Shown: positions 52,077 to 61,349, numbered from the stretch's first letter. The stretch: 64,000 bases of DNA from Asticcacaulis solisilvae (GCF_017875235.1 NZ_JAGGMI010000006.1:1-64000); one strand, 5' to 3'. Notes: a model not told the origin generated them from the sequence alone. Translations and numbers: made by a program.

Positions 52077-53468
52077 ATGGCCGGCGAAATCGTCGTCTTC
52101 AAGAACAAGGTCGCGGACATCGTCCGCCGCTATGTCGCGCCGACGGCCGCCGATGGCGTCGCCACCGCCGATGCGTCGCGCGAAATCCGTCTGGGCTGGT
52201 GGCTCCTGTTCGGCTTCTTCGGCGTCTTCATGGGCTGGGCGGCACTGGCGCGCGTCGATGCCGCCGTCATGGCGCAGGGCAAGATCGTCGTGTCGGGCAG
52301 TCTTCAGGACGTGCAGCACAAGACGGGCGGCGTGGTCAGCAAGCTTCTGGTCCGCGAAGGCGCCCAGGTTCAAAAAGGCCAGGTCCTGCTTGAACTGGCC
52401 GGCGACCAGTCCGAAGCCGCCGCCATTTCTCTCACCGCACAATATATTACGCTCAAGGTCCAGGAAGCGCGCCTGATGGCCGCGCAGGGCGGCGCCACCA
52501 GCTTCGCAGTGCCCCTTGAACTGCAGCACTATACAGGCGCCGAAAAGGAGATGGTCGATGAGGCCATGCGCCTGCAACTCCAGGCCCTGCGCGCCGGCCA
52601 GAGCGCGCTCGGCAGCCAGATATCGGTCCTGGGCCAGCAACAGGGCCAGACCAACGAGCAGATCGCCGGCGCGCGCCAGCGCATCGCCGCCAACCTCCGC
52701 CAGCAGGAACTGACGCGCCAGGAACTGGCCGGGGTAGACTCCTTGGAAAAGCGCGGCTTTGCCCCCAAGACCCGTGTCCGTGAACTGGAAAGCCGTGTCG
52801 CGGGCCTCGAAGGCGAAAATGGCGCGCTCAATGCCTCGGTCGCCCAGGCCAATGCCGCCATCGGCGAAAGCCGCATGCGCATGCTGACCCTGCGCCAGCA
52901 ATACTTCCAGGACCTCGTGACCGACCTGCGCGACACCCAGCTCAAACTGTCCAACATCGTGCCGCAGATGACCGCCGCCAATACGGAATTCGACCGTGTC
53001 CAGGTGCGCGCACCCGTTACCGGCAAGGTGCTGGGCCTAACCGCCCATACGGTGGGCGGCGTCATCGCGCCTGGAGACAAGATCCTGAGCGTCGTGCCGG
53101 ACAAGGCGCCGCTGGTGATCGACGCCTACATCCTGCCCCAGGACGGCGACGATGTCCGCCCTGGCCAGACGACCCGCATCCGCTTCTCGGGCCTCTATCG
53201 CCACGACCTGCCGGACATGAAGGGTAAGGTGCTCGACGTATCCGGCGACAGCTTCACCGACCCGCAGACGGGACAATCTTTCTACAGGGCCAAGATCGAA
53301 GTCACACCCGAAAGCCTGGCCCTGCTCAAGAAGGCGAAGGGCTGGGAGAACGCCGTCAAGCCAGGCATCCCGGTCGAGGTCAACATTCCGACGCGCAAGC
53401 GCACGGTCCTGACCTATCTGATGGAACCGCTGAACGAGACCTTCTCGCACACCTTTACAGAGCACTGA
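52077..53468 (+). CDS. HlyD-family type I secretion membrane fusion protein
   Basis: 463 residues. A short cytoplasmic N terminus, one membrane helix (WWLLFGFFGVFMGWAAL, about 41-60), a lipoyl-like half-motif (VVSGSLQDVQHKTGGVVSKLLVREGAQVQKGQVLLEL), a long alpha-hairpin (about 120-290), the second lipoyl half (VRAPVTGKVLGLTAHTVGGVI) and the HlyD C-terminal beta domain (GMPVEVNI-like KPGIPVEVNIPTRKRTVLTYLMEPL). It joins the ABC transporter to a TolC-like outer-membrane channel. Divergent from the ABC gene. No TolC homologue lies in the window. Confidence 0.93.
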   Translation: MAGEIVVFKNKVADIVRRYVAPTAADGVATADASREIRLGWWLLFGFFGVFMGWAALARVDAAVMAQGKIVVSGSLQDVQHKTGGVVSKLLVREGAQVQKGQVLLELAGDQSEAAAISLTAQYITLKVQEARLMAAQGGATSFAVPLELQHYTGAEKEMVDEAMRLQLQALRAGQSALGSQISVLGQQQGQTNEQIAGARQRIAANLRQQELTRQELAGVDSLEKRGFAPKTRVRELESRVAGLEGENGALNASVAQANAAIGESRMRMLTLRQQYFQDLVTDLRDTQLKLSNIVPQMTAANTEFDRVQVRAPVTGKVLGLTAHTVGGVIAPGDKILSVVPDKAPLVIDAYILPQDGDDVRPGQTTRIRFSGLYRHDLPDMKGKVLDVSGDSFTDPQTGQSFYRAKIEVTPESLALLKKAKGWENAVKPGIPVEVNIPTRKRTVLTYLMEPLNETFSHTFTEH

Positions 53469-53483
53469 GCCCAATACGAAAAG

Positions 53484-53514
53484 GCCCGCAACCGTAAAGG
53501 CTGCGGGCTTTTTT
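53484..53514. terminator. Terminator between the HlyD gene and the convergent glycosyltransferase
   Basis: GCCCGCA (53484-53490) pairs with TGCGGGC (53502-53508), followed by TTTTTT on the plus strand; GAAAA on the left gives a weaker U-tract for minus-strand transcripts. Confidence 0.8.
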
Positions 53515-53521
53515 GTGATGC

Positions 53522-54754
53522 TCAGCTCGCCATCTGGCGCTGCGCCACCGGCTTGCCGGCGACCTCCTCGATCAGTTGCAGCTGGCGTGGCAGGCAGATC
53601 TGCAAGGAGTAATTGTCGAGGATGGTTTTGCGGGCCGCGTCGCGCAGGCGCTGCGAGTCCTTGTCCTCAAGCGCCTTGACGATGGTGCGGTTCAGCTGCG
53701 CCGTGTCGAAGAAGTCGGTCATGTAGCCGTTTTCGCCGTCCTTCAGCACTTCCTGCACCGGCGCCGTGTCCGACGCGACCATCAGGCAGCCGGCCGACAT
53801 GGCCTCCATGAACGACCACGACAGGACGAACGGATAGGTCAGGTAGACGTGGACCGATGATACCTGCAACAGGCTGACATAGTCATTATAGGGCAACTGG
53901 CCCATGAAGTGGACGCGGTCGCTCTTCAGGCCTGTCTCGTTGATCATGACTTCGCGCCAGTTGCCGCCCTCCTTGGGCGCCGATCCGTAAGAGACATTGT
54001 CGCCACCGACGATAATTACCCTGGCCTTCGGCCGCAGCTTGAGGAGTTCCGGCAGGGCGCGCATGAAGATATGGAAGCCGCGATAGGGCTCCAGGTTGCG
54101 CGCGACGTAGGTGATGACCTCCTCGCCCTTGCGCACCTCCTTACCGTCGGGCAGCTTGAACACCGCATCGGCGTTCGGCTGCACCTTCTGGACGTCGATG
54201 CCGTCAAAGATGGTGGCGATCTTCGGCTGGAAAATAGCCGGATGACGCGATTTCTGCCACTGGGTCGGGCTCCAGCCGCGGTCGGCCAGTTCCAGCGACA
54301 TGAGCAGGTGGGAGTTGCGCGCCCGCACCCGACACAGGTCATCGAGCATGACCTCCTTGTCCTTGTCGAAGCCGACATCGGCGCCAAAGGCGGTGTAGTA
54401 GAATTCGCAATAGCTCAGGAGCGGAGAGCGCGGGTAGATTTCCTTGATGAACAGGGTTTCGCCCCAGCCCGGGTGGGCGATGATGATGTCGGGGATGAAG
54501 CCTTCCTGGCGCAGCTGCTGCGCCACGCGGGCGACCTGCTGGCCGTGCAGGATCGAGTTTTCGAACAGACGCAGATAATGGTGGGTCGAGGCATGGGCGA
54601 CGCGATGCGGCTGGTAGACCAGCTTGCGCACGCCCTTCAGCTCGATCGTCTTCTGCTTGGTGATGAAGACGACCTCATGGCCCATATTGGCCAGGGTGGG
54701 CGCCAGGTACTTGTACTGCCCCGGCATGTTCTGATGAATAAAAAGAATGCGCAT
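53522..54754 (-). CDS. GT4-type glycosyltransferase (with DUF3524/Glyco_trans_4-like N-terminal half)
   Basis: 410 residues. It begins RILFIHQNMPGQYKYLAPTLANMGHEVVFIT, typical of a GT4 subgroup near exopolysaccharide genes; IIIAHPGWGETLFIKEIYPRSPLLSYCEFYY is the conserved acceptor-side segment. The donor side has ATIFDGID, YVARNLEPYRGFHIFMRALPELL, IIVGGDNVSYG and the motif PFVLSWSFMEAMSAGCLMVASDTAPVQEVL. The sugar and acceptor are unknown. Convergent with the type I secretion adaptor and divergent from the acyltransferase. Confidence 0.92.
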   Translation of the reverse strand: MRILFIHQNMPGQYKYLAPTLANMGHEVVFITKQKTIELKGVRKLVYQPHRVAHASTHHYLRLFENSILHGQQVARVAQQLRQEGFIPDIIIAHPGWGETLFIKEIYPRSPLLSYCEFYYTAFGADVGFDKDKEVMLDDLCRVRARNSHLLMSLELADRGWSPTQWQKSRHPAIFQPKIATIFDGIDVQKVQPNADAVFKLPDGKEVRKGEEVITYVARNLEPYRGFHIFMRALPELLKLRPKARVIIVGGDNVSYGSAPKEGGNWREVMINETGLKSDRVHFMGQLPYNDYVSLLQVSSVHVYLTYPFVLSWSFMEAMSAGCLMVASDTAPVQEVLKDGENGYMTDFFDTAQLNRTIVKALEDKDSQRLRDAARKTILDNYSLQICLPRQLQLIEEVAGKPVAQRQMAS

Positions 54755-54895
54755 GCCCGTCTCCCCGGCCTTATCGCTTTAAATACCGCGACACTATACC
54801 GGAGATGGCATCCGGTCGAGCCCCTAAGACAATGGACTGTTTGACTTTCTGGCGACATGCGGGAATATCTTGCAGCGCAGCAAAGCCGGGGCACC

Positions 54896-55924
54896 ATGGA
54901 CCGCAGGAAACTCGACACGCTTCAGGCCGGACGCGGATTCGCCGCCCTGGCCGTGCTGCTGTTTCATGCCGAAACCACGCTGCAGATGGCCAAGTATCTC
55001 GGCCACGAGCCCTTCGCCATCTTCCGCGGCGGCTATATCGGTATCGATTTCTTTTTCGTCCTGTCGGGCTTCGTCATCATGCTGGCCCACGAACAGGATC
55101 TGGGCCGGCCAGACCGGGTTCTCAGCTTTCTATGGCGGCGCTTCAAGCGCATCTATCCGCTGCTGTGGGTGACGCTTATCCTGACCAGCCTGATGGTCGT
55201 GTTCATACTGAAGACGGTGCCGTCCGCCCGGGACGTCATTGCCGCGTTCCTGATCCTGCCCGCCACGACCGACCCACTGCTGACGGTCGAATGGACCCTG
55301 CGGCGGGAAATCATCTTCTATGCGCTTTTCGCGGTCATGATCCTGTGGCGCGTCCCTGGAATGGTCCTGCTCGGCGGCTGGTTCGCCCTGTCGCTGGTCC
55401 TGCCATATCTCGGCGTCACCGGGCTGTCCGCCGTCTTTTTCGATACGCACCACCTTTTGTTTGGCCTGGGCATGGGCATATGCTGGCTCTACCGGCGCGG
55501 ATACATCCGGTATCCCACCGTGCTGATGGGCGTTGGTGCTACCGTCTTTTTCATCATGTGGGGCGTGCTGGCCTTTTATTACGAGCTCAGCAGCGACCCG
55601 ACCTGCCGGCTCCTGGCCGGAGCCGGAGCGGCCGTGGCCATTGCCGGCCTGGTCGGGCTTGAAGCGCGAACGGCATTGCGCGTGCCCCGGCCACTGATCT
55701 TTCTGGGCGAAGCGTCCTACGCCATATATTTGATCCATTTGCCCGTCATATCGGCGCTCGGCCGCGTCATCGTCCCGTTCCGCGACCAGGTGCCCGCTCC
55801 TGTCCTGGTTCTGGTTGTCGCGGCCGCCGCCCTTGCAATCGGCGCCGCCTATCATATCTGGGTCGAGCGTCCACTGATGCGGTTCGTCAACGGCCTCGGC
55901 AAACCGCGTCACGGCAATGTTTGA
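54896..55924 (+). CDS. Acyltransferase-3 (OafA/WecH-type) membrane protein
   Basis: About 342 residues with about ten membrane segments. It begins LDTLQAGRGFAALAVLLFHAE, the conserved N-terminal Rx10H-type motif (Arg and His), followed by GYIGIDFFFVLSGFVIMLAH and FLWRRFKRIYPLLWV, all diagnostic of acyltransferase family 3; ASYAIYLIHLPVI is the conserved C-terminal part. These enzymes O-acetylate or otherwise acylate surface polysaccharides, fitting the neighbouring glycosyltransferases. ATG 54896 gives the family N terminus; ATG 54857 is an in-frame alternative. Confidence 0.9.
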   Translation: MDRRKLDTLQAGRGFAALAVLLFHAETTLQMAKYLGHEPFAIFRGGYIGIDFFFVLSGFVIMLAHEQDLGRPDRVLSFLWRRFKRIYPLLWVTLILTSLMVVFILKTVPSARDVIAAFLILPATTDPLLTVEWTLRREIIFYALFAVMILWRVPGMVLLGGWFALSLVLPYLGVTGLSAVFFDTHHLLFGLGMGICWLYRRGYIRYPTVLMGVGATVFFIMWGVLAFYYELSSDPTCRLLAGAGAAVAIAGLVGLEARTALRVPRPLIFLGEASYAIYLIHLPVISALGRVIVPFRDQVPAPVLVLVVAAAALAIGAAYHIWVERPLMRFVNGLGKPRHGNV

Positions 55925-56029
55925 TTAAGTACGCCGTTTAGACGCAAATTTACCTCTGGGACTTAGTTTCCCAGTCGGGTTTCCCGATCCTGGCCTCACA
56001 GGGTCAGAGTTCAAAGTTTGGTGTGTATC

Positions 56030-56317
56030 ATGCGTAACCTTCCCCGCCTCGTCAGCCTGTCTCTTGCCGCGCTTCCGGCGGCGCTTTTGCTGTCTGCCTG
56101 CGGCGGCGACTCCGTCAGCTCCAGCGCCCCCGCGGCCGGTAATGCGGTGCCTTCCGCGCCCCTGCCCCAGGCGGCGGCGCCCGAACAGGCCACCCCGGGC
56201 GGTGCGCCCGGCGAGACCCCCCAGGCGGATGCGGGCGATGCCCCGATACAGCCGTCCGATTACAAGCCAGATCCGACCTATCTTCCGGACGACAGCCACC
56301 TGGGCGCTGTTTCCTGA
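56030..56317 (+). CDS. Small Pro/Ala-rich lipoprotein, hypothetical
   Basis: 95 residues. The signal peptide (SLSLAALPAALLLSAC) ends in a lipobox with Cys at about 27, followed by GGDS. The mature part is low-complexity, rich in Ala, Pro, Gly and Asp, and ends DYKPDPTYLPDDSHLGAVS. I do not recognise a family. ATG 56030 is preferred to the upstream TTG 56018. A short hairpin (CTGGGA...TCCCAG, about 55957-55975) lies in its leader. Confidence 0.65.
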   Translation: MRNLPRLVSLSLAALPAALLLSACGGDSVSSSAPAAGNAVPSAPLPQAAAPEQATPGGAPGETPQADAGDAPIQPSDYKPDPTYLPDDSHLGAVS

Positions 56318-56504
56318 TTTCATCAGGGGCGGATGGTCACGGCTTTGCAATTTAAGGATTGCAAATGCGCCGCCTTTTTCGTTTATAAAGACGATCTGAA
56401 TTTCAGTCGCGACACTTGATCCCCGCAGGGGCTAAAACGCCCCCGCTTCAGTATTTTTGCGTCACCGCGTATCAGGCCGCATTAAAGAGGCTGTTTCCAT
56501 TGAA

Positions 56505-56526
56505 CGATACGCGTGACTGCGTATCG
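56505..56526. promoter_or_regulatory. 22-bp inverted repeat upstream of a glycosyltransferase gene
   Basis: CGATACGC (56505-56512) and GCGTATCG (56519-56526) are exact inverted arms around GTGACT. A third half-site, GCGTATC, is at about 56467-56473. It lies about 60 bp upstream of the GTG start at 56588. Possible operator in the 270-bp gap after the lipoprotein gene. Confidence 0.4.
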
Positions 56527-56587
56527 CGCATGGCTTCGGTTCGGGATCGAGTGCCGGCACCGGAGACCTCGGCGGTATAAACGCACA

Positions 56588-57808
56588 GTGACGACGCATC
56601 GCACCATTCTGATCGTAAATACGCTCTATCCCCCGTCCCAGGTCGGCGGCGCCGAGAAGTCCGTATCCCTGCTGGCCGAAGCCCTGGCCCGCGCCGGCAA
56701 CAAGGTGATTTGCGTTTGCCTGACGAACGCACTGTCACGCATCGATGAAGAGCGCAACGGCGTCACCGTGGTGCGGCTGCCGCTCGACAATATCTATTGG
56801 CCCTATGACGGCGGCGCCAAGCCATCGGGACCGAAGCGCATCCTGTGGCACCTTATCGACATGTGGAACGTCAAGGCCGCAAAGCGTTTTGGTCCGCTGC
56901 TCGACGAATTCAGGCCCGATGTCGTCCACACCAACAACCTGACCGGTTTTTCCGTGGCGGTGTGGCACGAGGTTCGCCGGCGCGGCATTCCGATCGTGCA
57001 CACCCTGCGTGACTACTCGCTGGCCTGCGGACGGTCGGCTCTGTTCCGCGACAATCACCTGTGCGAAACTCGTTGCCTGGACTGCAAGGCGCTGACGGCG
57101 GTCCGCCAGTGGAAATCGACCGAGGTCGACAAGGTCGCCTCCAACAGTGCCTATGTCATCGCCGAGCACGACCGGCACGGCTTCTTCAAGGGCAAGCCGT
57201 CGGCCGTCATCTACAATATCGCCGACCTGAGCGCCAAACCGACGCGCGCCAATACGCCCGACGACACCCTGGTTTTCGGCTTCATCGGCCGCGTCGAGGA
57301 GGAAAAGGGCATCGAGGTCGTGCTCGAAGCCACCCGGGCGATGGAGACGTCGAACTGGCGCCTGGCCATAGCCGGCCGTGGCATTCCCGAATATGTCGAA
57401 GGCCTGAAGGCCAGGTATAATGACCCGCGCATCGAATGGCTGGGTTTTGCCTCGCCCGACACCTTCTACGCCAGTATAGATACGTCGCTGATCGCCTCTA
57501 TCTGGCCGGAACCCCTGCCCCGGACCCTGATCGAAAGCTTCGCCTATGGCCGCAGCGCCATCTGTGCGCGGTCGGGCGGGATCCCGGAAATCGCCGCCCA
57601 GGGCAAGTGCGTGGCGGAATACGACGCCTTCGACGTCGCGGCCTTGGCCCGGCTGATGGACGCGGCCGTGCGCGACGCCGATCGGTGGAAGGACGCTCAC
57701 ACGCCCGATCCGGATTTCTTTTCGGCCTTTTCGGAGCCGGAAATCGTCGGGCGCTATACCGACCTGTATTTCGGTCCTTCTGCCTCTTCGGCACAATTTC
57801 CCGCTTAA
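56588..57808 (+). CDS. GT4-type glycosyltransferase with Cys-rich acceptor-side motif
   Basis: About 406 residues. It begins TILIVNTLYPPSQVGGAEKSVSLLAEALARAGNKV (GGAE motif), then HTLRDYSLACGRSALFRDNHLCETRCLDC with clustered Cys, as in GT4 enzymes of the 'H-D-Y...C' type. The donor half has FIGRVEEEKGIEVVLEA, WLGFASPDTFYASIDTSLIASIWPEPLPRTLIESFAYGRSAICARSGGIPE. It is a diverged paralogue of the gene at 61686, which shares GGAE, HTLxDY, the ALFR segment and GLFKG/GFFKG. I use GTG 56588; no strong ribosome site is visible. Likely envelope polysaccharide assembly. Confidence 0.9.
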   Translation: MTTHRTILIVNTLYPPSQVGGAEKSVSLLAEALARAGNKVICVCLTNALSRIDEERNGVTVVRLPLDNIYWPYDGGAKPSGPKRILWHLIDMWNVKAAKRFGPLLDEFRPDVVHTNNLTGFSVAVWHEVRRRGIPIVHTLRDYSLACGRSALFRDNHLCETRCLDCKALTAVRQWKSTEVDKVASNSAYVIAEHDRHGFFKGKPSAVIYNIADLSAKPTRANTPDDTLVFGFIGRVEEEKGIEVVLEATRAMETSNWRLAIAGRGIPEYVEGLKARYNDPRIEWLGFASPDTFYASIDTSLIASIWPEPLPRTLIESFAYGRSAICARSGGIPEIAAQGKCVAEYDAFDVAALARLMDAAVRDADRWKDAHTPDPDFFSAFSEPEIVGRYTDLYFGPSASSAQFPA

Positions 57809-58116
57809 AAAGGCACCATCGGTTGTGGTCCGGCACCCGGCTTCCAACATCATGGTACCATTGTGTCACAAATGTGTATTAATGCTTAAACGCCGATAAA
57901 CCAATGTAAAAGTATATTTTCATAATAAACAATATATTACGCAGACTCTTTGCTATGTATACAATTCAACACATTTACTCATAATTTACCATTAAAATAA
58001 AATACATATGGAATCCTTACAATTGTCCCCATCTTAACACTTTTCTGCAACAATTGGGCCTTATCAATAAGGCGTTCGCCGCTTCCCAGGTGAATGCGTT
58101 GCAGTTGAGTATAGTG
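57809..58116. promoter_or_regulatory. AT-rich leader upstream of the DUF1800/DUF1501 genes
   Basis: About 57860-58020 is dominated by A and T (many ATAAAATA, TATATT, AATAAAC stretches), in strong contrast to the GC-rich genes on both sides. It could be a curved, silenced or strongly regulated promoter, or a transferred segment. GTATTAATGCTTAA and ACATATGGAATCC are within it. No gene is apparent. Confidence 0.5.
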
Positions 58117-59910
58117 ATGGACAATGTACCCCCTGAGGCCCCTCAAAAATGCGAGGCCCCACCCGTAGACCATCCTCAACCCGACGCCAGACCGTTACCA
58201 CGCCGCGCCCGCAAGGCGGCCGCGGCCGGTGTTTCGGCCGTTATGGCCGCGGCCCTCAGCGCCTGTGGCGGAGGAGGTGGCGGTGGTGGCGGCAGCAGCG
58301 TGGCGCCCCCCGCGCCAGCCCCGACCCAGCCCGTGGTGGTGACCCCTCCCGCGCCGCAGATCAGTGACGCCGAGGCGGCGCGCTTCCTGTTGCAGGCACA
58401 GTTTTCCGCATCCGACGCCGATATCGCGGCGGTGAAGACGCAAGGCTATGCGGCCTGGCTGACCAGCCAGTATAGCACCGCCATGAGCACGACCCTGTGG
58501 GACTGGCTGGACAGCCGCGGCTACAACGCCATCACCCAGGACAAGTACTATTTCAAGGTCGATATCGCCGAGAACGGCCTGTGGCAGCAACTGATCGCTT
58601 CGTCCGACCAGGTACGCAAACGCGTCGCCCTGGCCCTGTCCGAGCACTTCGTCGCACCGTTCAGCACCGCCAACCTGTGGCCGTCCTATATCGCCGCCGG
58701 TTACTGGGACATGTTGAACGCCAACGCTTTCGGCAACTTCCGCACCCTGCTGGAAGCGGTGACGCTGAACCTGCAGATGGGCAACTTCCTCAATCTCTCG
58801 ACCAGCCGCAAGATCGACATCAACGGCCGCATGCCCGACGAGAACTATGCGCGCGAAAGCATGCAGCTGTTCACCATCGGCCTGACCATGCTGAACACCG
58901 ACGGCACGCCCAAGACGGACCTGTTCGGCAATCGCAGCGACACCTACACCCAAGACGACGTCGCCAACCTGGCGCACGTTTTCACCGGCTATACGGCGGA
59001 TGTCACCGGCATGAACGTCACGACCGTTGCGTGGGAAAGCTTTGCGGTCCGCGAACCTGCCTACGCGCGCAAGCCGATGATGGTCATCAATGGCGAGCAC
59101 TCCAACCAGCAGGTCAGCTTCCTGGGCACGACCATTCCGGCCAATACGCCGGCGTCGACGGCGCTGAAGACGGCGCTCGACACCCTGTTCAACCACCCCA
59201 ATGTCGGACCGTTCTTCGCCAGGGCGATGATCAAGCACCTGGTCATGTCCAACCCCAGCCCGGCCTATGTCGGCCGCGTCGCCGCCGCCTTCAATGATAA
59301 TGGCGCGGGCGTTCGCGGCGACCTCAAGGCGTTCTGGACGGCCATATTTACCGACGCGGAGGCCCGCACCCTGCCGGACGCCGTCACGGGCGGCAAGCTG
59401 CGCGAACCCATTACGCGGTTCGTGCAGTGGGCCCGCACCGCCGAAGTCACCACGACGGCCGGAAGCTGGACCATAGGCGATCTGTCCGGCATGCAGAGCC
59501 TGGGACAAAGCCCGCTGCGCTCGCCGTCAGTTTTCAACTTCTTCCGTCCCGGCTATATGCCGCCCAATACGGCCATGGCCGACAAGGGTCTGGTGGCGCC
59601 GGAGTTCCAGATCGTCAACGAGACGACGACGGCCGGCTATCTCAACTTCATGCTGGGCGCCGTCAAGTCCGGCGTCAACGACGTGAAACCCCAGTATGGC
59701 GCGCTTCTGTCCAAGGCCGACGATGCCGCGGCCCTGGTGTCCGCGCTCAATCTGCGCCTGACGGCCAACCAGCTGTCGCCAGCCACCGTCAACCTGATCC
59801 AGACCGCCGTCGCCGGCCTGCCCGCGACGACGGATGCCCAGAAGCTCAATCGTGTCCAGGCCGCCGTCTATCTGACCATGGCCGCTCCCGAATACCTCAT
59901 TCAGAAGTAG
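58117..59910 (+). CDS. DUF1800 domain lipoprotein
   Basis: About 597 residues. An arginine-rich N terminus (RPLPRRARKAAAAGVSAVMAAALSAC) ends in a lipobox, then a run of nine Gly. The DUF1800 body is recognised by AARFLLQAQFSASDADIAAVKTQGYAAWL, RKRVALALSEHFV, DINGRMPDENYARESMQLFTIGL, AHVFTGYT and SPSVFNFFRPGYMPP. The family is almost always followed by a DUF1501 gene, as here, and is exported; its function is not known. The start is uncertain: TTG 58054 is further upstream in frame. It is preceded by a long AT-rich leader. Confidence 0.9.
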   Translation: MDNVPPEAPQKCEAPPVDHPQPDARPLPRRARKAAAAGVSAVMAAALSACGGGGGGGGGSSVAPPAPAPTQPVVVTPPAPQISDAEAARFLLQAQFSASDADIAAVKTQGYAAWLTSQYSTAMSTTLWDWLDSRGYNAITQDKYYFKVDIAENGLWQQLIASSDQVRKRVALALSEHFVAPFSTANLWPSYIAAGYWDMLNANAFGNFRTLLEAVTLNLQMGNFLNLSTSRKIDINGRMPDENYARESMQLFTIGLTMLNTDGTPKTDLFGNRSDTYTQDDVANLAHVFTGYTADVTGMNVTTVAWESFAVREPAYARKPMMVINGEHSNQQVSFLGTTIPANTPASTALKTALDTLFNHPNVGPFFARAMIKHLVMSNPSPAYVGRVAAAFNDNGAGVRGDLKAFWTAIFTDAEARTLPDAVTGGKLREPITRFVQWARTAEVTTTAGSWTIGDLSGMQSLGQSPLRSPSVFNFFRPGYMPPNTAMADKGLVAPEFQIVNETTTAGYLNFMLGAVKSGVNDVKPQYGALLSKADDAAALVSALNLRLTANQLSPATVNLIQTAVAGLPATTDAQKLNRVQAAVYLTMAAPEYLIQK

Positions 59911-59918
59911 ACCCTCCC

Positions 59919-61349
59919 ATGATGATCGGTAAAACGCGGGACGTGACCCGCCGTGCTCTTTTCTCGCGCCTGGGCAAGCTGGCCATTGTCGGCGGCGGCG
60001 CCCCGTTCGCGCTCAACCTCGCCGCCATGGGCGAAGCCGCTGCCTTTACGAACAGCGACTATCGCGCGCTGGTCTGCGTCTTCCTGCACGGCGGTAACGA
60101 CCAGGGCAACACGCTCATTCCCTACGACCCGGCCAATTACGCCCTGTACAACGCCATTCGCGGCGGCGGACCGGGCGAGACCGCGGGCGGCATTGCCTAT
60201 GCCCGCGCCGACCTGGCCAACACGTCGCTGGCGACGCGCACCCCGCAGACCCTGACCGACAATCTCCAGTACGCGCTGTCGCCCTATCTGACCGGGCTCA
60301 AGGGCATGTGGAACCTGGGGCGGATGGCCGTGCAGCTCAATGTCGGCCCCCTGATGCAGCCGACGACACTTTCGCAGTATCAGAGCACCAACCGTACAGC
60401 CAACCCGTTGCCGCCGCGCCTGTTTTCCCACAATGACCAGGCGTCGGTGTGGCAGTCGCTGGCGCCGGAAGGCTCCACCACGGGCTGGGCCGGGCGCATG
60501 GGCGATCTGGCGCTTTCCGGCAACGGCAACAGCCTGATGACCTGCATCTCGGCGTCCGGCAACGCCGTCTTTCTGTCCGGCGGATCAGCCGTCCAGTACC
60601 AGATCGGAACCAGTGGCGCGCTTCCGGTAACGGCGCTGAAGTCCGACGTATTCGGCTCATCGGCCTGCACCGAAGCGCTCAATACGCTGATCAGCCAGCC
60701 GCGCGCCAACATCTTCGAGGAAGAGTACGCCAAGGTCCTGCGCCGTTCCGTCAACTGGGAAAGCACGGTAAACGCCGCGCTGTCTCCTGTTTCGCTGTCG
60801 ACCAGCTTTGACCTCGATGGACAGTCGAACGTCCTGGCCAATCAGCTCAAGACCGTTGCCCGCCTGATCGGGGCGCGCAATGCGCTGGGCGTCAAGCGTC
60901 AGGTCTTCTTCGTCCAGTTGGGCGGCTTCGACACCCACGACCACCAGAACCAGGATCATCCGGTGGCCATGGCGCGGCTCAATGAGGCCCTGACCGCCTT
61001 CTATACCGCCACCGTCGAAATGGGCGTCGCGGACCAGGTCACGACATTCACGGCGTCGGATTTCGGCCGCACCCTGTCGTCCAATGGCACCGGCACCGAC
61101 CACGGCTGGGGATCGCATCACTTCATCATGGGCGGCGCCGTCAATGGCGGCCGTTATTACGGTACGGCGCCGCACGTGTCCGTGACCAGCGACGACCAGG
61201 TCGGCCAGGGGCGACTTCTGCCCACGACCTCGGTCGACCAGTACGCCGCGACGCTGGCGCGCTGGTTCGGCGTCTCGTCTTCGGAAATCAGCACGATCTT
61301 CCCGAATATCGGCCGGTTCAATACGTCCGACATGGGCTTCCTGGCTTAA
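59919..61349 (+). CDS. DUF1501 domain protein with Tat-like signal
   Basis: About 476 residues, 8 bp after the DUF1800 stop. The N terminus TRRALFSRLGKLAIVGGGAPFALNLAAMGEAAAF is a twin-arginine-type signal. The DUF1501 core is seen in RALVCVFLHGGNDQGNTLIPYD, FSHNDQASVWQS, GLLNDALxTFD-like QVFFVQLGGFDTHDHQNQDHP, FTASDFGRTLSSNGTGTDHGWGSHHFIMGGAVNGGRYYG. The fold resembles alkaline-phosphatase/sulfatase-type enzymes (the conserved FDTH and TDHGWGSHHF motifs could bind metal), but no substrate is known to me. ATG 59922 is an equally possible start. Confidence 0.92.
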   Translation: MMIGKTRDVTRRALFSRLGKLAIVGGGAPFALNLAAMGEAAAFTNSDYRALVCVFLHGGNDQGNTLIPYDPANYALYNAIRGGGPGETAGGIAYARADLANTSLATRTPQTLTDNLQYALSPYLTGLKGMWNLGRMAVQLNVGPLMQPTTLSQYQSTNRTANPLPPRLFSHNDQASVWQSLAPEGSTTGWAGRMGDLALSGNGNSLMTCISASGNAVFLSGGSAVQYQIGTSGALPVTALKSDVFGSSACTEALNTLISQPRANIFEEEYAKVLRRSVNWESTVNAALSPVSLSTSFDLDGQSNVLANQLKTVARLIGARNALGVKRQVFFVQLGGFDTHDHQNQDHPVAMARLNEALTAFYTATVEMGVADQVTTFTASDFGRTLSSNGTGTDHGWGSHHFIMGGAVNGGRYYGTAPHVSVTSDDQVGQGRLLPTTSVDQYAATLARWFGVSSSEISTIFPNIGRFNTSDMGFLA

